In this document: in pieces, positions 1 to 9,029 of the stretch
How positions within the stretch are numbered: the stretch's first letter is position 1
How the letters are laid out: each line of letters begins with the position of its first letter
Assembly (NCBI RefSeq): GCF_050947875.1
Contig: NC_134570.1
Span: 229,881,265 to 229,945,264 of the forward strand
Length of the DNA stretch: 64,000 bases
DNA from: Dermacentor variabilis
Lineage: Eukaryota; Arthropoda; Arachnida; Ixodida; Ixodidae
Direction of reading: 5' to 3'
Position numbers and translations under genes: made by a program
The notes under the pieces: model-generated
What the model was told of the DNA's origin: nothing
What the model saw: only the letters and a program-made list of their open reading frames with translations
The model's database searches: none

Positions 1-2415
1 CGCCGCGCCGAGAGCAGGCTGTGCCTGTTAGGGCTAGCTCCCTCATTGGCGTGATCGTAGAGCAAAAGCCTCAGAATATGACGAAAAGTCCACCCACCGA
101 TAAAATTCTGGCATCGGTGGATTTCTTGAAACTTGGTGGTTCCGATGAGATATATATATCCAGGCTTCTTCTTGGAAAGACGCCCAAAAATATTTAAGAA
201 CGCTGGAGCCAACGTGGATACGTCTGCACTGCTCGGCACCTCTTCTTCTTCCGAAAAATTGCAGAAAAATCAATTTTTTCAAAACATTATTTTTGAATTC
301 CACAGTGTCTGATGCATAATCTCAGAAATTTTTACGCATCTTGGACCAATATTTTGGTCGTAATTGCGTTTTATATCGCGTCGGCGAGCTGTATTTTTAC
401 TGACAAATGCGCCAAAAACGGCCTTTTTCCATGGCACATAGTTGCCTTTATATGTTTCCGATTTCAGCCATCCTGGTCTTGTTTGAAAGAGCACCTCTTC
501 TCGTTTAGTTTTCGTGCCACTGCTACTCTGTGCGCTGAATGGCTATGAAGAAAAAGCCAGCAAAAAAGTAATCCCCATGTGCAATTCTATTCGTCGACTT
601 AGGCACGTGACTCTAATAACGGCATGCCATTGCCAGATTTTCGCCATCTGCTCAGCCATGTGAAACTCGACACGAAACGGTGTCAAATTCAGTTTGCTAC
701 AAGCCATAAATCCGGCGAATGGAACGAGTTTTAAACTTCTGAAAGTGCACAGTAGCTTTGGAAGATGCCGGCAATAGTTTGCTACCCTTGCCGGGCCCCG
801 CCTCCCCCCGTGACTGCGGAATAAGCTTAGCAGATGAAAGCGCTGTTGGCAGTTGCCAGTATTCATATGGCACTCCAGCACTACTAATGCAACCCGATGA
901 TTTGGAGAAAGTAAAGAATGCACAAGATAAACGCCAAGACTTTGCTTCAACACCGGCTACCCTCACACTGGCTACCCTCCCTCACGCTGATGCGGCCGCG
1001 GGTGGCTTGGATGCGTGGTATTATGCGCTTTGTTATTGTAAGCCGCGATTCTATAGCTGCTCTGCCGTCTTGTGTAAAACCCAAGTTGCGGTGTAGCAGC
1101 GAGCAAAGGTGAACGTGACTGCGGTCTTCTCTTAAAGATAGTAACCTCGTGTGCAAAATTCTGGAGATGCTGCATTGCCGCATAGTTCACCGCGCATGAG
1201 CAGCGGCCAAATGTGCACTCCATTCCTCATGAACTTTCTCGCTCTGCACGAAATGCGCAGCGCTGTTAATTGGCAAACAACATTAAATGAATTCCTTTTT
1301 TTTGCCAGTTAAAGCTATTTATCTCGTGAAAGATCTGCAATGGAGCCGCATCGACTAAATGTGCAACCCATCCCTTGTGAACAATCTCGCTGTGCGCGAA
1401 ATGCGGAGCACCGATAATCGACAAAGTACACTTTTTTTTTCTATAACCAACGTTTCACACTAGGGCAGGGCACACATGCTGGGGCATGTGCTAGGGGCAT
1501 ACTAGCTTGTTAACTGGTAACCTGTAAATACTTCATTATATTCCTGAACAAATCAAGCTCTCTGTTTTTCTAAACACAAACTTTTTGCTCGCCTGTTTGT
1601 GGCAACATTAATACACCTGTAATTTTTTTTATATGAAGCTACATACATTAAGCTTGAAGTGCTGCAAGCAGATTACTACGAGGCTTACGAGTCGATTCTG
1701 AATGCAAATATGTAAATAGCAATGCCTCGGCATTGCACTGAACAGTGTTTTTCTTTTTTCTCATTTTTCTCAAAAGATGGTTTTTGGCCACTGCTTGTTT
1801 GCTGTATCAATATCTTTGGATCTAGGACAGCTAGAGCTATTATTTATTTTGCAGCACAAACCTAATGTGTTGAGAATGCAACGCTGAGGGCAGATTTTGT
1901 GTTTTTGTTTTCAGCTCCAATTTTTTTTTATTTACATTTACATTTGCTCTTATTATTGGTACTGTGACCATAAAGCTTCAATGGACTGTAAAATAAAAAA
2001 TAATTGTTCAATTTCAAATCTGTTTCCAGCATTGCTATACTTATGCACTCTAGCATCCAAGTGTATGTTGTTAGCAACTTTCCCTTTAGCAGGTAAATTT
2101 TTATTGTTTCAACAAACAATAGAAGGTAATTATTAGTTATCTAAGCAACTACTATGTTTATGCAAAATATAATTAGATATTTAAAATAAACACGAAACAC
2201 TGAATAAGCGTATGCAGTTTTATCGAATTTGATCAATAAATAACAATGTTATCTCAACAACCCATGTCCCCCGTTAATTCTTATAAGTTTATTTCCTCCT
2301 TTTATTGTTGTTATTCATGAGTAAACAGTACATATAAACCAACGATAAATATTTTTTTTTCTCACTTTACAGTACCGCTAGAAAAATTATGGTAAAATTT
2401 TTTGAAATAGGTCAC
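1..2415. other. No recognisable gene
   Basis: I see no convincing coding sequence here. The open frames are short, overlap on both strands and show no domain I recognise. The stretch is AT-rich with homopolymer runs, especially 1600-2400. The only structure noted is an imperfect direct duplication of about 70 bases at 1209-1276 and 1356-1427. It is probably decayed repeat or intergenic DNA. Confidence 0.5.
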
Positions 2416-2931
2416 TCAGAAGAATTGGAGGCGGCAATAAAAAAAGTCGACCCTGGGCATTCGCATATGGCAAATAAGATCGACCCTGAAAGGGTTAATG
2501 GCAAAGTGCACTTCCGCCGCGGATTGGCCTGGCATTGCACTATCATTGGGATCGGGCCACGTATGGGGAGTGCTTAACGCCTGCTTCACCTCTGCCGCGA
2601 GTTGGCCCGGCATTGCACTATCTTTGGGATCGGCCCACATATGAGGAGTGCTTAACGCCTGCTTCACCTCCACCGCGGGTCAGGCCGGCATTGTACTATC
2701 TTCGGGATCGGCCCACGCATGGGGAGTGCTTAACGCCTGCTTCACATCTGTCGTAGCTCGGCTCAGCATTGCACAATCTTCGGGATCGGCCCACGTATGA
2801 GGAGTGCGTAGCGCCTCCTTCACCTCCGCGCTGGGTCGGCCCAGCATTTCACTATCTTCGGGATGGGCCAACGCGTGGGGAGTTTTGTGTTTACACACGG
2901 ATACGATCCTGGGGGAACTAGCCCTTAACAA
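2416..2931 (-). pseudogene. Minisatellite-encoded 26-residue repeat frame, one stop
   Basis: On the minus strand the 78-bp repeats read as a 26-residue unit containing AEVKQALSTPHTWADPEDSA-like sequence, repeated in one frame from 2931 to 2416 (about 170 codons). The frame is interrupted once, by TGA at 2682-2680. The equivalent codon in other units is CGA or CAA, so a C-to-T change explains the stop. I recognise no protein family. It may be a decayed repetitive protein exon, or noncoding DNA that is open by chance because the period is a multiple of three. Confidence 0.3.
2503..2892. repeat. 78-bp minisatellite, five copies
   Basis: The motif CTGCTTCACC recurs at 2581, 2659 and 2737, with a variant at 2815, an exact spacing of 78 bases. 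A fifth unit precedes it (2503-2580) with the motif diverged. Each unit contains a GCATTGCACTATCTTCGGGA-like core and a GGAGTGCTTAACGC-like end. Units differ by scattered substitutions but no length change. Because 78 is divisible by three, the array reads through on the minus strand apart from one stop. No flanking target duplication was seen. Confidence 0.9.
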
Positions 2932-3279
2932 CTTCGCCTGTAAAAAAATAGGAAGAAATAGGAACCTGTGTCCAGATCAAATACCTTAAATGCTGATTAC
3001 AGCAACATTACCAATGTCACAAGAAATCCATAAAACTGTAAATAGGAATGTTCGATAGAAAAGTTTCAAAAGAATGTTACCAAGTCAACCAAGACAGCAG
3101 AGCTACTCTGAGACAATCCTTATACCATGCTGGGGTCTGTCTACTTCGTGTAGACCTACAGAGAACTAGTTCTGGTTGTTGAGCCGGACTAGAAGAATCA
3201 TTGCTAGTAGATTAGCTACAATTCTGTGTATAGCGGTTTCGAGATCCTCCAGGAGCCGTGTCTTGGGACGGTGTGACAG

Positions 3280-3680
3280 ACAGAAGCCCAGCAGATTCAG
3301 TCGAGAAGGCTACCTTGATGCCATTGTGTCCAAGAATGGCCCTCAATTTGTTTTATATGAATTTCAAAACTTTGTGAAAGAAAGTGGAGCCGAGCATTTC
3401 CCACTGTCTACCCTCAGACAAGTGGCCAGGTAGAAAGATTCAATAATGTGCTTAAGCAGCCCTTCTCGAGCTTATCAGCAGCCTGGAATATCTAGCCATT
3501 TACAAGGTTTCACCACACATGTTAATAGGTATGCTGATCCAGCTATGCTATTGCACATTTGTCAACCTGGAACACGGTCAGATGTTGCACGCATGCCTCC
3601 CATCCGTCCCGAGTTTGCTTCCTCCAAGCTCCATCAGCAAGTTCGAAAACGAGGGCTAGGAGGGTGAATCAAAAAGTCTT
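3280..3680 (+). pseudogene. Ty3/Gypsy integrase remnant
   Basis: This reads as part of a retroviral-type integrase core. EGYLDAIVSKNGPQFV at about 3307-3354 carries the second catalytic Asp position as K-N-GPQF, where active copies have D-N-GPQF. It continues with EFQNFVKESGAEHF, and in another frame to about 3665 with the post-catalytic region (MPPIRPEFASSKL). The same protein family recurs at 18500-19000, so both come from one Gypsy family. Frameshifts and absence of the N-terminal zinc finger, RT and LTRs show it is dead. It sits just upstream of the complete Gypsy element at 3735. Confidence 0.7.
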
Positions 3681-3734
3681 TGCCCTATTTTGTATTAGCC
3701 AGGATGAGGTACATACAGGTAATTACAAATATAT

Positions 3735-3881
3735 TGTAATGGATACGAAAGGCAGGTGCAAAAGAAAGAAGAGTAGACAAGGCGAACGAAAAATGTTAGA
3801 GGCCGGACTGCACTGCGATCACGCTACGAGCATCGTACATCTCCTGTAAATAAAACCATTTTGTCACAACTCTTCGTAACA
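3735..3881 (+). repeat. 5' LTR of the Gypsy element
   Basis: The repeat is 147 bp. It starts TGTAATGGATACGAAAGGCA, has a polyadenylation-like CTGTAAATAAAACCAT near its end, and finishes CTTCGTAACA. It matches 11464-11609 in the same orientation. A TGGTGG at 3891-3896 may be the start of the tRNA primer-binding site, but it lies nine bases inside the element, farther than usual, so this is tentative. The LTR is short for the superfamily. Confidence 0.9.
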
Positions 3882-3896
3882 GTTGAGTTTTGGTGG

Positions 3897-4105
3897 AATT
3901 CAAATTCAAATTCTTTATTTTTCAATGAAAATACAATAAAAGTGTGTCCAGTACTGTTTGGACCCGTAGCCGTAGGCTAGTTATGGGTCCAAGAAATGAA
4001 ATTATCTAATGCAGACACTTCGTCACATAAACAATAAAAACTTGGAAAAGTGGAGAGGGGAATATATACATAATACATATGACAAAAACAAGGCATAACA
4101 AGAAA
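3897..4105 (-). mobile_element. 5'-truncated LINE 3' end, antisense
   Basis: Read on the minus strand this is a LINE 3' UTR. It ends with TTTTCATTGAAAAATAAAGA followed by a (TTTGAA)n-like tail at 3897-3922. Only about 200 bp remain, so no ORF is present. It lies in the untranslated leader of the Gypsy element between the primer-binding region and gag, and so inserted after it. CR1-type LINEs have this sort of tail. The 5' boundary near 4105 and any target duplication are unclear. Confidence 0.6.
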
Positions 4106-4218
4106 CAGTTGATTGGGTAAAGTGCTGGGTAATCGACACCCGAAGATGGAGGCTGAATCACAAGTTCTTCGATGGAGCCGTCGCCTTGCTGGACTCCCAC
4201 CGAATCCACCGAAGTTGA

Positions 4219-4861
4219 ATATGTCCCATGATGCAGACGAACAACGACCCATTCCAACTGCTGCGCCGACCAGTTCTATTCACCTGAGAGATGCGTGCAT
4301 CCCTTTACCGGAAGATTGGACGAAGTCGTCGAGGAATGGCTCATCCATTATCACCGGGTGAGTGCCGCCAACAAGTGGAGCAGCACTTCTCAGCTTCCGA
4401 GCGTCGTGTTTTTTCTAATGGATACTGTGTTAGTGTGGTTCAACAATCATGAGGAAACATTCACAACATGAAGCAGATTTGTTTCAGAAATCAAAGAGCA
4501 ATTCGGATACTCCGCGACAAAAAAGAAAAGGGCAGAACAGACGCCACTGCAGCGTGCGCAAGTGCCAGGCAAAACCTGCACAACCTACATTGAGGTGGTA
4601 ATAAAACTGTGTAGGATGGTGGACTCTGGAATGTCTGAGGAAGACAAAGTCGGGCACGTCGTAAAATGAATTGCTGAAGATGTTTACAGTTTCATCATTC
4701 GGCACTGTTGCACTTTCAAGCAAGTGAAGATGAGGCGCATCATGCCGAAGTTTGGCAGGCTAGCCAATGTGACGACAGTTGCAAGGGTAAATAGCAACCA
4801 GCCCCTCAATCTTGCATGAACGATCCGACAAATAGTTTGGGAAGAGCTCAGCCTGCACGCC
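4219..4861 (+). pseudogene. gag: Gypsy gag, first part
   Basis: This is the N-terminal and capsid-like part of the Gypsy gag protein, starting at the ATG at 4219 (MSHDADEQRPIP). Translating across frames gives EEWLIHYHRVSAANKW, VWFNNHEETFTT, FVSEIKEQFGY and CRMVDSGMSEEDKVGH, the W/F-rich helical pattern of retrotransposon gag. There is a frameshift near 4320 and stops in the later part. The frame is cut at about 4861 by a LINE; gag resumes at 6088 with the zinc knuckle. The missing link between halves is explained by that insertion. Confidence 0.7.
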
Positions 4862-6087
4862 CAAGTGACACACCCAAGCACTCATAGCTTCCGCCTACCA
4901 CCAGATTTCGAGCCAAACGTGGCATCCTTCTCCCCATATTCTGCGGCGAGGGGCGCTGAGGATTATGAACTCGCGTCCCGACAGCACCCACGTCTCTATG
5001 ACAGAGAACTGGCAGAAGCTCAACTGATAACTCAAAGAAACAGACTAGCACAAACGACCACGGGTAGGAAACTCCTTGGCAGACTAGGGTATCACGAGTT
5101 CCTAGAAAAACACAACCAAGCTAAACCCATCCCCACAATAATCAGAAACAGCATCAAAGTGGCGCCAATACCCAGAAATATGGACCCAACTCTACATGCA
5201 GGCAGAAGAGAAGCCAGAGCTGCATACATTGAGAAAACGCACGGCGACAAACCAAACTCCCGCTTCGTCGACGCGGCAAGATACCCAGGCAGGCAGAAAA
5301 GAACGGTAGCTGCTGTCACTGACTATTTGGGCAGAGAAATCATTAGCGCCTCCACTCGCAACACCACTATCGTGGGAGCAGAAGAAATCGCAATAGCCCT
5401 TGCTATCAAAGCGACGGAACCAAACCAACAACAAATAACCATCCTATCAGACTCTCAAGCGGCATGCAGAAGCTACCTCAGGGGACGAGTATGCACCGCA
5501 GCCTATAGGATTCTACGAGATATAAAACCCCGAGCCAGATTTAACCTTATATGGGTACCCAGTCATGAGGGAATCAAGGGAAACGAAGAGGCTGACAGAG
5601 TAGCTCGTGCGCATGCTACACACCACGGGTGCTCACAGGACACCTCTGAAGACCTGATCCCGATTGACCAGAACTACTCTGCAATTTTAAACTACCACAG
5701 AGGAAATAGAATGAAACTACCACCCCCAGATAAAAACCTCAGTAAGGAAGAACAGGTTATATGGAGAAAGCTGCAAACGTATACATATAACAACCTGCAC
5801 ATTCTCTATAAAATTCACCCTGAAAGATACGCGGACACATGCCCATGGTGCGGAGCCACGCCAACCTTAGACCACATCTCATGGGCATGCACGGCATATA
5901 CACAAAAGACAAACACAGAAATTACGGATCATACACAATGGGAGGCGGCGCTGTCCAGCTCACAGGAAGAGGTCCAAAGGGCCATCATCCGACAAGCGAA
6001 ACGGCGTGCGGAAGCCAGTGGGGCCCTTGTCTAGGGGCTCCAACCATTGAACGTTTTATTCTTCAATAAAGTTGTTCTATCTATCTA
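4862..6087 (+). mobile_element. 5'-truncated LINE inserted in gag
   Basis: The 3' end is clear: a stop at 6032-6034, a short 3' UTR, AATAAAGTTGTT and a (CTAT)n tail ending about 6087, after which Gypsy gag sequence resumes. Only the end of ORF2 is kept, so the copy is 5'-truncated near 4862. TGACA occurs at both edges but is too short to be sure of a target duplication. The orientation matches the host Gypsy element. Confidence 0.8.
4865..6034 (+). CDS. LINE ORF2 C-terminus: RNase H and zinc motif
   Basis: An uninterrupted 389-codon frame encodes the C-terminal part of a non-LTR retrotransposon polyprotein. RNase H spans roughly residues 135-260: the first acidic residue in RFVDAARY, Glu in VGAEEIAIAL, Asp in ILSDSQAA, and the last Asp in NEEADRVARA, preceded by WVPSHEGIKGN. 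A cysteine-rich motif CPWCGATPTLDHISWAC lies near residue 325, as in R1/I-type LINEs. RNase H removes RNA from the RNA-DNA hybrid during reverse transcription. The endonuclease and most of the RT are missing, so the frame is only a fragment; the first residues may belong to the flanking gag. Its intactness suggests a fairly recent insertion. Confidence 0.85.
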   Translation: MTHPSTHSFRLPPDFEPNVASFSPYSAARGAEDYELASRQHPRLYDRELAEAQLITQRNRLAQTTTGRKLLGRLGYHEFLEKHNQAKPIPTIIRNSIKVAPIPRNMDPTLHAGRREARAAYIEKTHGDKPNSRFVDAARYPGRQKRTVAAVTDYLGREIISASTRNTTIVGAEEIAIALAIKATEPNQQQITILSDSQAACRSYLRGRVCTAAYRILRDIKPRARFNLIWVPSHEGIKGNEEADRVARAHATHHGCSQDTSEDLIPIDQNYSAILNYHRGNRMKLPPPDKNLSKEEQVIWRKLQTYTYNNLHILYKIHPERYADTCPWCGATPTLDHISWACTAYTQKTNTEITDHTQWEAALSSSQEEVQRAIIRQAKRRAEASGALV

Positions 6088-6400
6088 TGACAGAGGCCCT
6101 ACTTACGATGTTCGGCCAGAGCAGCCGCGTTTTTACCACCGAGGCCCTGCGACTTCTGTCAGACCGCGACAAGAACAGCAGCGACCCTACTACCACGACG
6201 TGACTCATGAACGATTCAGTGAGCAGCAGAGACACATTATCTACATGACAGCAAACTTTCTCGCCGCCCGCAGTAGCCCAACATTCGTTTCGAAGAAGAT
6301 GCTGTGAACCGCGACCCTCCCGTGTGCTACAACTGCAGTTCCACAGGCCATATAGCTTGGTATTGTCGCCAAGGCCGTCAATCATGAAGGACATCACCGA
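6088..6400 (+). pseudogene. gag: Gypsy gag, second part with CCHC zinc knuckle
   Basis: Gag resumes after the LINE with VRPEQPRFYHRGPAT. A zinc knuckle of the form C-X2-C-X4-H-X4-C is encoded at 6325-6366 (CYNCSSTGHIAWYC). This is the nucleocapsid motif that binds the element's RNA. A TGA at 6305-6307 precedes it in the upstream frame, so a frameshift or stop separates capsid and knuckle. It belongs with the gag part ending at 4861. Confidence 0.8.
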
Positions 6401-6684
6401 CATTCTCGCCCCCGGGAACCCGTACTTCATATGACTTGCAGTCAACCGATTTGCTTCCAATGGACCACTTCTCACACAAGACCAGACGCAGCGATTCGCC
6501 AGCTTCTGAGCGAAGTTTGACGCCACCAAATGACCGTCCCCGTCATTCTCCGTCGCTTCGGCGCCGTTCTTCGTCACCGCTGCCAGGAAACTAGCATCCG
6601 CGGCCAATAGAGGTAAGGCCGCCGGACAGTCTCTGCAAGAAATACCTCTGCCTGTGGTGATGCTCAAAAACAAAGTGAATGAAT

Positions 6685-7075
6685 GTGTAGATTGACGAAA
6701 TAGCGACCTTGGCGTTAGTTGATACTGGGGCGACTGTGTCTGTGATGAGCCTCGCTTTCAAAAACCGTCTAGGCCACAAAGTTATGTTTTCTTGGAACAA
6801 CATTACCTTTTGTGAAGTAAGCGACGAGTGGCTTCATTGCCTTGGTGTTTGTGCTGTGGCTGTTTTGTTGGCTGGGAAAGTTTGTGTTGGAATTCCTTGT
6901 TCTTTCTCATTGTTCGCACAATGTTATTCTTGGTATTGATTTTCTTGAACATTGCAGCGCTTCCGTGGACTGTGGTTGTGGCGAAATATCATTGAACAAG
7001 TTATTTATATCAGCACATTCCGAACAGAGCTCGGGTGGCAAAAAAGGGGGGCACAGACATACTCTGTGTTCTTGA
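6685..7075 (+). pseudogene. pro: Gypsy aspartic protease
   Basis: ALVDTGATVSVMS contains the catalytic D-T-G-A of retropepsins, with the Asp codon at 6721. About 70 residues on, in a shifted frame, NVILGIDFLEHC gives the conserved ILG-x-D-F motif near the end of the domain (about 6920-6955). The change of frame falls near 6840-6900, so this copy cannot make a complete protease. The enzyme would process the Gag-Pol polyprotein. The stretch to 7436 continues open and looks like the protease-RT linker. Confidence 0.8.
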
Positions 7076-7437
7076 TGAAGTGATTGCACCATCGTGGTGC
7101 CTGACGCCCGTTCGTGTTTCTGCAACTACTGTTGATGCTGATTGTGTTGACCTTGTAGTTAGGCCTCTCCGCGTAAACTGTGCTAAAAAAGATATACTTG
7201 TGCCCTGCTCTGTCGTGTGCATGACGAAAGGAGTCACCACATTGTGGGCGCTGAACTGTTCCGCCACGCCGGTTGTCCTTTCCCGCGGTATGAAAATCGC
7301 TCTCTTCGATGAAGCCGCATGTAGCTCAATAGTGGCACTAACTGTGGACGTCTCTACAGCTTGCTCTCCTTGTGATAATCACAATTCTGAAGAGCTAATG
7401 CTTGGCATGATCAGCAAGGCTCTCTGTACATCATAAC

Positions 7438-8420
7438 GGCAAGCACTGGTACAGGTCCTTGCCAGGCATGAGGCTACATTCGACTTCATGCAGAGAGATG
7501 CACCCCTTCATTTACCGTCGTCCCGCATTCATCACAGAATAGATACTGGCTCAGCACACCCCATCTGCCAGAAGCCCTACCATGTGTCATCCTCCGAGCG
7601 CAAATTTATTGCAGAGCAAGTCAAGGAGATGATGAACAAAGGTGTCGTTCAAGAGTCATCTAGTCCATGGGCAGCCCCAGTAATCCTGTTCCGAAAAAAA
7701 GATGGCTCCTGGAGATTCTGCGTGGATTACAGACGTCTAAACGCAGTGATGAAGAAGGATATGTATTCGCTACCGTGAATCGATGACATCATTGATTGCT
7801 TACACGCTGCTTCCTACTTCTCAACGCTTGATTTGCAATCGGGGTATTGGCAAATGCCTATGGACCCTGCCGACAAGGAAAAGACCACTTTCGTGACTCC
7901 AGACGGCCTATTTGAATTTAATGTTGTGCCTTTGGCCTTTGCAATGCTCCTACCACCTTCATAAGATTCATGCACGCAGTACTACATGGTCTAAAGTGGA
8001 AAATATGCATGTGTTACCTCGATGATGTTGTAATCTTTGGCCACACACTTGAAGAACATAACAAGTGCCTCAGCCTTGTTCTTGACTGCACTGAGAAAGC
8101 TGGACGGGTTCTAAACTAAAAAAAATGATGGTTTGGCGAACGTCGAACACTGGTCCTGGGACACTTAGTCGACAAGGATGGCATCAGACAGGATCCTCGT
8201 AAGATTGAAGCGGTGAGCTCCTTCAAGCCACCGCAGTCAGCACGAGAAATTCGCTCATTCATTGGCCTATTGGCCTATGTTCATATTTTCGTCGTTTTGT
8301 TCCCTGGTTTGCCTATACCATTTACCCGTTGACAAGTATTTTGCGACAGGAGGCGGCCTTCAATTGAACACCACAATGTGATGCATCATTTTCTCAACTG
8401 AAGCTTATACTTTCTCAACT
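7438..8420 (+). pseudogene. pol: Gypsy reverse transcriptase
   Basis: RT motifs appear in order: HHRIDTGSAHPI, then KGVVQESSSPWAAPVILF, KKDGSWRFCVDYRRLN, DLQSGYWQMPM, FVTPDGLFEFNV, and the catalytic Y-L-D-D box at 8015-8026. The first frame stops at TGA 7776-7778, where the conserved LPRIDD motif has its Arg codon changed (CGA to TGA). A frameshift follows near the FGLCNAP motif, and further stops lie after the catalytic box. The protein copied element RNA into DNA; here it is inactive. Confidence 0.9.
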
Positions 8421-8439
8421 GAAGCTTTATACGTCAGCA

Positions 8440-8860
8440 CCCCTCTTGCATCACTTCGATCCATCTTGCCTGACTGAAGTTCACACTGATGCTAGTGGAA
8501 TTGGGATAGGAGCGGTGCTTGTACAACATCACAGTGGCGCAGAACATGTTGTCGCATATGCCAGCCGTTGCCTGAGCAAATCTGAACGCAATTAGTATAC
8601 GGTTACGGAACAGGAATGCATGGCAGCTGTTTTCATTGTACAGAAGTTTTGGTGTTATCTTTATGGTAGGCCATTCAAGATTATCACCGACCATCATTCT
8701 TTATGCTGGCTGGTTGGTTTGCATGATCCCTCTGGTCGCCTCACATATTGGGCGCTGCGCCTCCAGGAATACGACTTTGTAGTATCGTACAAGAGTGGCC
8801 GTCGTCATGCTGACGCAGACTGCCTCTCTCGGATTCCTCTTGCGACTATCGACTGCAATG
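8440..8860 (+). pseudogene. pol: Gypsy RNase H
   Basis: TEVHTDASGIGIGAVLVQ near 8475 is the first RNase H motif, followed by VVAYASRCLSKSERN, TEQECMAAVF and the TDHHSLCWLVGL motif near 8690, ending with RHADADCLSRIP. A stop at the SERN position (TAG at 8595-8597) breaks it, and the part from 8620 stays open for 173 codons into the pol spacer. Motif order and spacing match Ty3/Gypsy RNase H. Confidence 0.88.
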
Positions 8861-9029
8861 TTGAGAATTTTGACGACTGTCTTGCTGCTGTTACTTCTAC
8901 ATTCCCCGATGCAGCAGACTTTCAGCAAGAACAACGGAATGATCTTACCCTTGATCTGCTTTTTGTCGCCGCCCGTACATCTCAAGGCAGCAGTTGCTTT
9001 ACTGTCCTTGATAAGTTGCTCTATAAAAC

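Noticed and set aside
758..1096. A 112-codon + frame starting MEDAGNSLLPLPGPA
   Set aside because: No family recognised, open frames on both strands overlap it, and there is no splice or repeat context to support it.
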